Assembly: GCF_030272615.1 (NCBI RefSeq)
Contig: NW_026729170.1
Span: forward strand, 135,001-160,384
Length of the DNA stretch: 25,384 bases
Source: Cryptomeria japonica
Taxonomy: Eukaryota > Streptophyta > Pinopsida > Cupressales > Cupressaceae
Direction of reading: 5' to 3'
Part shown: piece after piece, positions 10,482 to 17,913 of the stretch
Layout of the letters: each line of letters begins with the position of its first letter
Position numbering within the stretch: the first letter of the stretch is position 1
The notes under the pieces: model-generated
The model's input: the letters and a program-made list of their open reading frames with translations, nothing else
What the model was told of the DNA's origin: nothing
The model's database searches: none
Made by a program: the position numbers and the translations under genes

Positions 10482-11425
10482 TGTAACGGGTCTGCATTGG
10501 GCAGAATACTTGCACAGTTTTTGGATCGGGTCCAGCCTTAGTGGGGTTCCATTTTGCATCGGAACTCTTTCTTTTGCATAGCCGACATGGAGTTGGTGTT
10601 TCACACAGCCGACTTAATTCATTTCATCGGCGGGGCCGATATGTTTTATTTCCTTGGCGGGGGCCGACATGGGACTTGGCCGATGTTCTTCTTAGCGCGG
10701 ACTTAACTCATATGAGTCCGGACCTATATGGGCGCTAATTTTCCATTGGCGGGATTCCTTTTGGGCCGGCCCTATCCGCCCAACGGCTCTTTTATTTGGG
10801 TCCGACCCTCCAGTATATAAGATGAGCGGGATGCTCATTCTTAAAAAGCAGAGGCAGATTCAGAATCAGGATCATCAGCGATCAAGCATTCGGCAGCGAG
10901 CAGACGAGCAGACAGATGCGAGTCTTCGGCGTCGCAAGTCTGAGTGCGAGTATTGCAGCGAGGGACTTTATTGCTCAGGCGAGCATTGGGGTCTTGTGAC
11001 TTGGCGATCTGGCACCTCGAGGAGCTAACTGGTTCTCCTCTCGAGCGAGCCGATCCCAGTCTGAGTCGAAGGGACTCTTTGTAACTTGTCCGAGTCAGAT
11101 TGGCTGGCTGGGCAATCCATTTGGGGGCGACCGGTATTTCTCAATACCGAGTTCTATCCAGCATTGTAATCTTTGAGGATAATAATAAAGGATATGGGCA
11201 CCTCGCCCCACCTTTGAATGTTGTGTTGTCTATTTTATTCCGCATTGCATCGTATCCTTTTATGCATTCTGGGAGCAAGTCGATCTGCATTTTCATTGTG
11301 CATTCCGCTTTAGCGCAATATTGGAAGGGACGAGGCGTAGGCCGAAGGTCTCTGACCTTGAACGGATCCGAGTCGGGTCGGGACTTGTCGGTGCCGCACA
11401 GGCTTAACTCCCAAAGCCCGTGACA
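10482..11425 (+). repeat. 3' LTR (944 bp)
   Basis: Identical to the 5' LTR over all 944 bases as compared by eye, with TATA at 10814-10821 and AATAAA at 11184-11189. It ends CCCGTGACA and is followed by the right TCCCC target duplication. Its outward promoter would read into the host TATA modules downstream. Confidence 0.97.
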
Positions 11426-11430
11426 TCCCC
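11426..11430 (+). repeat. Target site duplication, right copy (TCCCC)
   Basis: Exact copy of 4896-4900. It is followed immediately by the host TATATAAG at 11431. Confidence 0.95.
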
Positions 11431-11455
11431 TATATAAGTTATTTGTCCGATTCTC
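11431..11455 (+). promoter_or_regulatory. TATA module 3, interrupted by the retrotransposon
   Basis: TATATAAG-TTATTTGTCCGATTCTC matches the other modules. Its own upstream half, ending CTACCTCCCC, lies at or before 4900 on the far side of the 6.5-kb element, so the core is now preceded by the 3' LTR. Confidence 0.5.
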
Positions 11456-11570
11456 AAGCAGCCGAAGTCTGGTCATCGAATCGGGTCAAAGACCACAACT
11501 TCCGACTTTACCCACAATGCAAGTCATCGAATCGAACATCGGCCCCCGAGTCGGACTCCATGCGTATGTC

Positions 11571-11900
11571 AGGTCATCGGACCCAAATTCCGCCTTCCTG
11601 CGCATGGCGGGCCATCAATATCAACTCGGTCATCGGACCCAAACTCCGCCTTTTTGCGTATGGCACGCCTTCAAATCGGTCATCGGACCCAAATTCCGCC
11701 TTCCTGTGCATGGCGGGCCATCAACATCAACTCGGTCATCGGACCCAAATTCCGCCTTTCTGCGCATGGCACGCCATCAACTCGGTCATCGGACCCAAAT
11801 TCCGCCTTCCTGCGCATGGCAGGTCATCGGACACAAATTCAGACCTCGCCAATATGCCTACGTATCGAATCGGTCATCGGACCCAACTTCCGACTTCATC
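11571..11900 (+). repeat. 50/56-bp short repeats (GGTCATCGGACCCAAATTCC)
   Basis: GTCATCGGACCCAAATTCCGCC-like units have CATCGG at 11575, 11631, 11681, 11737, 11787, 11825 and 11875. The spacing alternates 56 and 50 bp, giving a 106-bp dimer, with one 38-bp unit near the end. The unit resembles the segment downstream of the TATA core in modules 2 and 3 (GTCATCRAATCGG followed by CCGACTT), so it looks like a local amplification of that segment. Open frames of up to 234 codons here are repeat artefacts. Confidence 0.85.
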
Positions 11901-13020
11901 CATACTGTAGGGTCTTTGAGGTTGGCGCGGTGCGCTCAACCCAGGGAGTCGACCCATCGAAGCATACACCTCCCCTATATAAGCTATTTGTCCGATTCCC
12001 ACACCTGTGTAGTTTGCACCTCTGACCAGGACATCGACCCCAACTTCCGAACTCGACTGCAACGACGGCACCAGCGCCTTGGTGCGCACCTTGCGACGCA
12101 CAGTCCCAACATTCGCCTTCCTGCACATGGCAGGTCATCGGACCCAAATTCCGACCTCGCGAGTATGCCTACATATCGAATCGGTCATCGGACCCAACTT
12201 CCGACTTCATCCATACCGTAGGGTCTTTGAGGTTGGCGCGGTGCGCTCAACCCGGGGAGTCGACCCAACGAAGCATACACCTCCCCTATATAAGCTATTT
12301 GTCCGATTCCCACACCTGTGTAGTTTGCACCTCCGATCAAGACATCGACCCCAACTTCCGAACTCGCCTCCAACGACCGAACCAGCGCCTTGGTGCGCAC
12401 CTTGCAACGCACAGTGCCAACATTCGCCTTCCTGCACGTGGCAGGTCATCGGACCCAAATTCCGACCTCGCGAGTATGCCTACATATCGAATCGGTCATC
12501 GGACCCAACTTCCGACTTCATCCATACCGTAGGGTCTTTGAGGTTGGCGCGGTGCGCTCAACCCGGGGAGTCGACCCAACGAAGCATACACCTCCCCTAT
12601 ATAAGCTATTTGTCCGATTCCCACACCTGTGTAGCTTGCACCTCCGATCAGGACATCGACCCCAACTTCCGAACTCGACTAAAAAGACCGCACCAGCGCC
12701 TTGGTGTGCACCTTGCAACGCACAGTGTCAACATTCGCCTTCCTGCACATGGCAGGTCATCGGACCCAAATTCCGACCTCATGAGCATACCTACTAATCG
12801 AATCGGTCATCGGACCCAACTTCCGACTTCATCCATACCGTAGGGTCTTTGAGGTTGGCGCGGTGCGCTCAACCTGGGGAGTCGACCCATCGAAGCATAC
12901 ACCTCCCCTATATAAGCTATTTGTCCGATTCCGACACCTGTGTAGTTTGCACCTCCGCTCAGGACATCGACCCCAACTTCCGAACTCGCCTGCAACGACC
13001 GAACCAGCGCCTTGGTGCGC
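11806..13020 (+). repeat. 311-bp TATA-bearing tandem repeats (four copies)
   Basis: The marker CTTCCTGC recurs at 11806, 12117, 12428 and 12739, exactly 311 bp apart. TATATAAG is at 11976, 12287, 12598 and 12909, also exactly 311 bp apart. Each copy holds two CATCGGACCCAA boxes, a GGGTCTTTGA box 66 bp before the TATA, a GGTTGGCGC/GCGC-CAACC dyad, a GTCGAC site, the CTCCCCTATATAAG core and a GCCTTGGTGCGCACC tail. The last copy runs into the 52-bp palindrome array at 13021. Confidence 0.95.
12843..12940 (+). promoter_or_regulatory. Representative TATA module (311-bp series)
   Basis: Order: GGGTCTTTGAGG (12843); imperfect dyad GGTTGGCGC then GGT then GCGCTCAACC (12853-12874); GGGGAGTCGACCC; CACCTCCCC; TATATAAG (12909-12916); CTATTTGTCCGATTC. 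The same order and spacing occur in the modules with TATATAAG at 11976, 12287 and 12598. It is a promoter candidate only; polymerase type and start site cannot be read from the sequence. Confidence 0.5.
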
Positions 13021-13672
13021 ACCAAAAGTGCGCACTTTTGGAGGGCACTTTTCTGCGCTCCAAAGGTGCGCACTTTTGGAGGGCACTTTTTGGAGGGCAC
13101 TTTTCTGCGCTCCAAAGGTGCGCACTTTTGGAGGGCACTTTTTGGAGGGCACTTTTCTGCGCTCCAAAGGTGCGCACTTTTGGAGGGCACTTTTTGGAGG
13201 GCACTTTTCTGCGCTCCAAAGGTGCGCACTTTTGGAGGGCACTTTTTGGAGGGCACTTTTCTGCGCTCCAAAGGTGCGCACTTTTGGAGGGCACTTTTTG
13301 GAGGGCACTTTTCTGCGCTCCAAAGGTGCGCACTTTTGGAGGGCACTTTTTGGAGGGCACTTTTCTGCGCTCCAAAGGTGCGCACTTTTGGAGGGCACTT
13401 TTTGGAGGGCACTTTTCTGCGCTCCAAAGGTGCGCACTTTTGGAGGGCACTTTTTGGAGGGCACTTTTCTGCGCTCCAAAGGTGCGCACTTTTGGAGGGC
13501 ACTTTTTGGAGGGCACTTTTCTGCGCTCCAAAGGTGCGCACTTTTGGAGGGCACTTTTTGGAGGGCACTTTTCTGCGCTCCAAAGGTGCGCACTTTTGGA
13601 GGGCACTTTTGTGCACTCCAAAGGTGCGCACTTTTGGAGGGCACTTTTCCTGTGCTCCAAAGGTGCACACCT
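13021..13672. repeat. 52-bp tandem array with GGTGCGCAC palindromes
   Basis: CTGCGCTCC occurs at 13053, 13105, 13157, 13209 and so on every 52 bp to 13573, with near-perfect identity, then two degenerate copies. Each unit carries CCAAAGGTGCGCACTTTTGG and two GGAGGGCACTTTT stretches. The left end has a perfect 20-bp palindrome at 13022-13041. The array lacks stop codons in several frames on both strands and so yields overlapping 220-336-codon open frames. These are artefacts, since 52 is not a multiple of 3 and codons cycle. Confidence 0.97.
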
Positions 13673-13729
13673 AGGTGAGCACCTTCGACCACACCTTGTA
13701 GCACACCAAACTCTGACTTTCGACTTCAT

Positions 13730-14740
13730 CCGCAATGCAGGGTCTTTGAGGTTGGCGCAATGCGCACAACCAGGGGAGTCGACCCATCAAACCCAACACC
13801 TCCCCTATATAAGCTATTTGTCTGATTCTCATACATGCGTAGCCTGCAGGAGCAATTAGGACATCGACCCCAACTTTCGGCTTCTAAACGAAAACAAGGT
13901 CTTTGAGGTTGGTGTAATGCGAACAACTAGGGGAGTCAACCCATCAAACCCAACACCTCCCCTATATAAGCTATTTGTCTGATTCTCATACATGTGTAGT
14001 CTACAGGAGCAATTAGGACATCGACCCCAACTTTTGACTTCTTAACGAAAACAAGGTCTTTGAGGTTGACGTAATGCGCACAACCAGGGGAGTCGACCCA
14101 TCAAACCCAACACCTCCCCTATATAAGCTATTTGTCCGATTCTCATACATGTGTAGCCTGCAGGAGCCATTAGGACATTGACCCCAACTTTTGACTTCTT
14201 AACGAAAACAAGGTCTTTGAGGTTGGCGTAATGCGCACAACCAAGGGAGTTGACCCATCAAACCCAACACCTCCCCTATATAAGCTATTTGTCTGATTCT
14301 CATACATGTGTAGCCTGCAACAACGATTAGGACATCCACCCCAACTTCTGAATTCGTCTGCGTTGACCGCACCAAAGGTGCACGCCTTGGTGCTCACCAA
14401 AATCCGACTTCCGACTTCTTCTGCTATGCGGGGTCTTTGAGGTTGGCGCAGTGCGCACAACCAGGGGAGTCAACCCACCGAATGCAACACCTCCCCTATA
14501 TAAGCTATTTGTCTGATTCTCATACATGCGTAGACTGCAGCAATGATTAGGACATCCACCCCAACTTTTGACTTCTTAAACAAGACAGGGTCTTTGAAGT
14601 TGGTGCAGTGCACACAACCAGGGGAGTCGACCCATCAAACGCAACACCTCCCCTATATAAAGCTATTTGTCCGATTCTCATACGTGTAGTCTGCAGCAGC
14701 GATTAGGACATCGACCCCAACTTCCGAATTCGTTTGCATT
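13730..14740 (+). repeat. 157-bp TATA-bearing tandem repeats (six cores)
   Basis: TATATAA cores lie at 13806, 13963, 14120, 14277, 14497 and 14654. Spacing is exactly 157 bp except for one 220-bp step, where about 63 bp of GGTGCACGCC-type sequence (about 14360-14420) is inserted. Each unit has GGGTCTTTGAGG or AGGTCTTTGAGG 66 bp before the core, a GGTTGGCGC/GCGCACAACC dyad in its best copies, GGGGAGTCGACCC or variants, and CACCTCCCCTATATAAGC. Downstream is a TTCTCATACATG-TGTAG tract. A fragment with GGGTCTTTGAGAGGTTGGCGC but no TATA is at 14890. Confidence 0.95.
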
Positions 14741-14930
14741 GACCGCACCAAAGGTGCACGCCTTGGTGTGCACCCTGGAGTGCACTTTGGTGCTCACCTC
14801 GGTGCACACTTTGGTGTGCACCTCGGTGTGCACCAAAGGTGCGCACCTTGGAGCGCACCAAAGGTGTACACTTTGGAGCGCACCACATAGGGTCTTTGAG
14901 AGGTTGGCGCAGTGCGCACACCAAGGTGGG
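14741..14930. repeat. GGTGYGCACC palindromic decamer cluster
   Basis: Closely spaced GGTGCACGCC, GGTGTGCACC, GGTGCGCACC and GGAGCGCACC decamers are joined by 4-6-bp CTTGG, AAA or CTCGG linkers. The stretch links the 157-bp repeats to the G-rich minisatellite and includes the truncated module at 14890. No coding function is supported. Confidence 0.8.
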
Positions 14931-16640
14931 TGTTGAGGTGCGTGCCGAGGTGGGTGGGTGCTAGGGTGCGCTCCATGGTGGGTGCCAGGGTGGGTGCGTG
15001 CTAGGGTGGATTCCAAAGAGGGTCATAGGGTGGGTGCCAAGGTGGGTTGGTGATATAGTGGGTTCAAAGGTGGGTACTAGGGTGGGTTCCAAGGTGGGTC
15101 ACAAGTTGGGTGCCAGGATGCGTGGGTGTTAGGTTGGGTGCCAAGGTGGGCTCCTGCGTGGGTGGGTGCTAGGGTGGGTTTCAAGGTGGACGCGAGGGCG
15201 GGTGCCAAGGTGGGTAACAAGTTGGGTGTTAGGATGGGTGAGTGCTAGAGTGGGTGCCAAGGTGGGTGGGTGCTAAGGTGGATGCCAAGGTGGTTCACAG
15301 GGTGGGTGGGTTCTAGGGTGAGTTCCAAGGTGGGTCACAGGTTCAGTGCTAGGGTGGGTGTCAAGGCGGGTGTCGAGGTGCCTGGGTGCTAGGGTGTGGA
15401 TGCCAATGTGGGTCATAGGGTGGGTACTAGGGTGGGCTGCAATGTGGGTGCCAAGGTGGGTAACATGCTCGGTGGGTTCTAAATTGGGTGCCAGGGTGGG
15501 TGTGCACCCACCTTGCCCGAGGTGGGTGCCAAGGTGCCAGTGTGGGTGGGTGCTAAGGTGGATGCCAAGGTGGGTGAGAAGGTGGGTGATAGGTTGAGTG
15601 GTAGGATGGGTGGGTGCCAAGATGGGTCACAGGGTGGGTGCAAGGGTGGGTAGGTGCTAGGGTTGGTGTCAGGGTGGGTGGGTGCTAGGTTGGGTTCCAA
15701 GGTGGGTGCGAGGGTGAGTGTCAAGGTGGGTCACAGGTTAGGTGCTAGGATGGGTGAGTGCTAGGGTGCAAAGGTGCCAGGGTGGGTGCTAGGATGGGTC
15801 GATGCTAGGGTGAGTGGCAAGGTGGGTCCACAAGTGTCAAGGTGGGTGCCGAGGTGGGTGCCAAGTCGGCGACTGCTATGGTGGATGCCAAGGTGGGTCA
15901 CGGGGTGGGTGCCAAGTTGCTAGGTTGGGTTCCAAGGTGGGTGCCAACGTGGGTGCTAGGGTGCGTGGGTTAAAGGGTGTGTCACAACGTGGGTGCCAGG
16001 ATGGGTGCGCACCCACACTGGCCAAGACGGGTGCGGGTGCAAGGTTGGGTTCCAAGCCCGGTCACAGGCTGGGTGCTAGGATGGGTGGGTGCCAAGGTGG
16101 GCACCAGGGTGGGTGCACCCACCCTGGCCAAGGTGGGTCACGGGGTGGGTCCTAGGGTGGGTAACGGGGTGGGTACTAAGGTGCGTGCCAAGGTGGGTCA
16201 TAGGGTGGGTGCCAAGGTGGGCACCAGGGTGGGTGTGCACCAACCCTAGCCAGGGTAGGTCACGGGGTGGTTGTCGGGGTGGGCGTCAAGGAGCCAAGGT
16301 GGGTGGCAAGTAGCCAAGTTGCGTGCCAAGGTGGGTGTCGGGGTGGGTGCCAAGGATCCAAGGTGGGTGCCAAGGAACCAAGGTGGGTGTCTGGGTGGGT
16401 GCCGAGGTGGGAGCCAGGGTGGGTCCCAAGGTGAGTGCAAAGGTGGGTGCCAGGGTCAAGGTGAGTGCCAATGTGGGTTCCAAGGTGCCAGGGTCAGGGT
16501 GAGTGCCAATGTGGGTTCAAAGGTGCTAAGTTGGGTGCGAGGTTGGGTGCGAGGGTGGGTGGGTGCCAAGGTGTGCTAGGTGGAAGCCCGGGTGGGTCGG
16601 CATCCCATGGGTGTCGAGTTGGGTGCCTGATGGGTGCTTC
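14931..16640 (+). repeat. Degenerate G-rich minisatellite (GGTGGGTGCCAAG type)
   Basis: Roughly 10-bp elements such as GGTGGGTGCCAAG, GGTGGGTGCTAGG and GGTGGGTCACAGG recur for 1.7 kb with strong strand asymmetry (G-rich plus strand). A strict G-quadruplex pattern is at 15300-15318 (loops T, T, TTCTA). Self-complementary nodes occur at 15494-15512, 16002-16015, 16104-16127 and 16224-16249; the last two belong to a 120-bp duplication. Open frames of about 60-115 codons reflect rare stops in the repeat and are not genes. Confidence 0.93.
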
Positions 16641-16975
16641 TTGTCAAGTTTTAGTCGTCGGGACTCATTTCGAGCCTTAGAGGTCGTTTCTTGTCCGGTT
16701 GCCCTGTCTTCGACCTGGGAACCCAATTTTGGTCCTCGGGTCCCATTTTTTTTTGTCTCGCATCCCACTTTTGGCCTGTGGCCTTTTCGGGGTCGATTCT
16801 CGTTTTGGGCATCAGAGCATGTTTCTTCTCCTAAAACCCAATATTTGTTTATTAAGTCTCGGAACACATTTTTGTTCTCGTGGACCCATCATGGGTCTTG
16901 GAACGCATTTGTGGTCCTTGGGTCCCATTTTGCATCCCGAAACTTGTGTTTTGGTGCTTGATCCCTATTTTGGGT
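16641..16975. other. T-rich spacer with weak internal repeats, no gene seen
   Basis: Less GC-rich sequence in which GGGTCCCATTTT and GGAACACATTTT-like phrases recur imperfectly about every 45-60 bp (for example around 16735, 16862 and 16920). Small open frames show no recognisable domain. I see no RNA gene here. Confidence 0.5.
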
Positions 16976-17369
16976 GCCCACCTTGCACCAAGTGCGCACC
17001 CGGGGCAAACCGAGCGCCTTGGTGCACCGGGGCAAGATCGAGCGTGCACCCGAGGCGCCCCGAACATGCACCAAGGTGCACTCGGCCCACATGTGAGCGC
17101 AGGTCGTTGCGCCCGAGGTGGTGTGTGGGCACCGCGTTGCAGACGGGACACTGCACGCACACGACGCCCCCTCCAGGTGCACGCACGTAGGCCGGGCCGG
17201 GTGCACACCCGACGCCCTAGCAAGGTGCGCGCACCCGGGCAGGGCTCACACTTGGCGAACGGGGCGCACTTCGCGAGGGAGGGTGTGCACCTCGACGGGG
17301 GTGGGTGGCCGGGGTGGATTCGCACGTGGGTCGCGGTTTGCTAAGTACACACTGCGACAAGCTCATAAC
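16976..17369. other. GC-rich spacer upstream of 5S rRNA
   Basis: GGTGCGCACC-related decamers mix with unique GC-rich sequence. A block at about 17035-17130 (CGAGGCGCCCCGA at 17051, GCGCCCGAGGTG at 17109) is repeated on the other side of the 5S gene at about 17609-17705. Immediately upstream of 5S there is a C at -1 and a TAAGTA stretch around -28, where plant 5S genes usually have a TATA-like element; that match is weak. Confidence 0.55.
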
Positions 17370-17489
17370 GGGTGCGATCATACCAGCATTAGTGCACCGG
17401 ATCCCATCAGAACTCCGCAGTTAAGCGCGCTTGGGCCGGAGTAGTACTGGGATGGGTGACCTCCCGGGAAGTCCCGGTGTTGCACCCTT
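17370..17489 (+). rRNA. 5S ribosomal RNA
   Basis: The sequence from GGGTGCGATCATACCAGC to GGTGTTGCACCC is a complete plant 5S rRNA of the usual length. It has complementary ends (GGGTGC with GCACCC), the CCGGATCCCATCAGAACTCC segment, an A-box-like region AGTTAAGCGCGCTTGGGC at 17419-17436 (about +50 to +67) and a C-box region GATGGGTGACCTCCCGGG near +82 to +99. The RNA is a structural component of the large ribosomal subunit and would be made by RNA polymerase III with TFIIIA. I saw no breaks. Only one copy is visible, set in spacer-like repeats rather than in a 5S tandem array, which suggests linkage to 35S rDNA or a dispersed copy. The 3' end is uncertain by one or two bases. Confidence 0.98.
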
Positions 17490-17493
17490 TTTT
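17488..17493 (+). terminator. Pol III T-run terminator of 5S
   Basis: Six Ts follow GCACCC directly, and a second T5 run comes after AG (17496-17500). This is the normal termination signal for RNA polymerase III. Confidence 0.9.
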
Positions 17494-17913
17494 AGTTTTT
17501 CGCCGGGCGTCGCAATGCTATTTGAATAAACCTTTTGCCCGTTTGCGTTCTCGTCGGGGCCGGGCCGGGCCGGGGTGCGCTGCCCGCACTACCGCGCGCG
17601 CGGGGGCGACACCGAGCGCGCACCCGAGGCGCCCCGAGCACACAGGCCACGGTGCAACCCGGGCGTTGTGCGCGCACCCCGGTGCGCCCGAGGTGCTGCG
17701 CGCGCACCCAGGTGAAATCGGTGTGCACCTCGGCCAGTGCGCGCTCGGTCGAGTCGCGCACGTTGGCCAAGGTGCACGGTGATGTTTCTTACTCTAAGGT
17801 TCCGCACCAGACGCCCGGGACAGGTGAGCGAAGCTGGGCGGGGCCGGGTGCGCGGCCGGGGCAGGTGCACGCAGCTGGAGAGAGCTTTGGAGCACACTTC
17901 GGAGCGCACCAAT
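17494..17913. other. GC-rich spacer downstream of 5S rRNA
   Basis: Very GC-rich sequence (GGGGCCGGGCCGGGCC near 17556, CGCGCGCGCGGGGGCG near 17592) holds the right copy of the block duplicated around the 5S gene (about 17609-17705) and GGTGCRCACC decamers. The open frames lack any recognisable product. No further 5S copy is present. Confidence 0.6.

Larger units (their letters stand above)
4901..11425 (+). mobile_element. Intact Ty3/gypsy chromovirus LTR retrotransposon
   Basis: A complete 6525-bp element. It has two 944-bp LTRs with TG...CA ends, a 5-bp TCCCC target duplication, a PBS complementary to initiator tRNA-Met two bases after the 5' LTR, a single uninterrupted gag-pro-RT-RNaseH-integrase-chromodomain ORF, and a polypurine tract abutting the 3' LTR. 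Reverse transcriptase before integrase in the polyprotein places it in the Ty3/gypsy order, and the C-terminal chromodomain-like segment places it among chromoviruses. I found no difference between the LTRs in a line-by-line comparison, which implies a very recent insertion, or recent LTR conversion or assembly collapse. It sits in a host spacer repeat, directly upstream of a TATATAAG core. The family name cannot be assigned from sequence alone. Confidence 0.97.

Noticed and set aside
11976-12010. tRNA or SINE internal promoter suggested by GTCCGATTCCCAC resembling a B box
   Set aside because: No matching A box at the right distance, no cloverleaf, and the match to the B-box consensus is only partial.
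12807-13859. Open frames of 220-336 codons on both strands resembling a repetitive protein
   Set aside because: The 52-bp array has no stop codon in several frames on both strands, so all frames cycle through the same short peptides. This is a repeat artefact, not a repeat protein.
14931-16640. Telomere-like repeat
   Set aside because: The G-rich units are GGTGGGTGCCAAG variants, not TTTAGGG, and are too degenerate for telomeric DNA.
16641-17369. 3' end of 26S rRNA upstream of 5S
   Set aside because: I looked for conserved large-subunit rRNA phrases and recognised none. The sequence is spacer-like, so linkage to 35S rDNA remains only a hypothesis.
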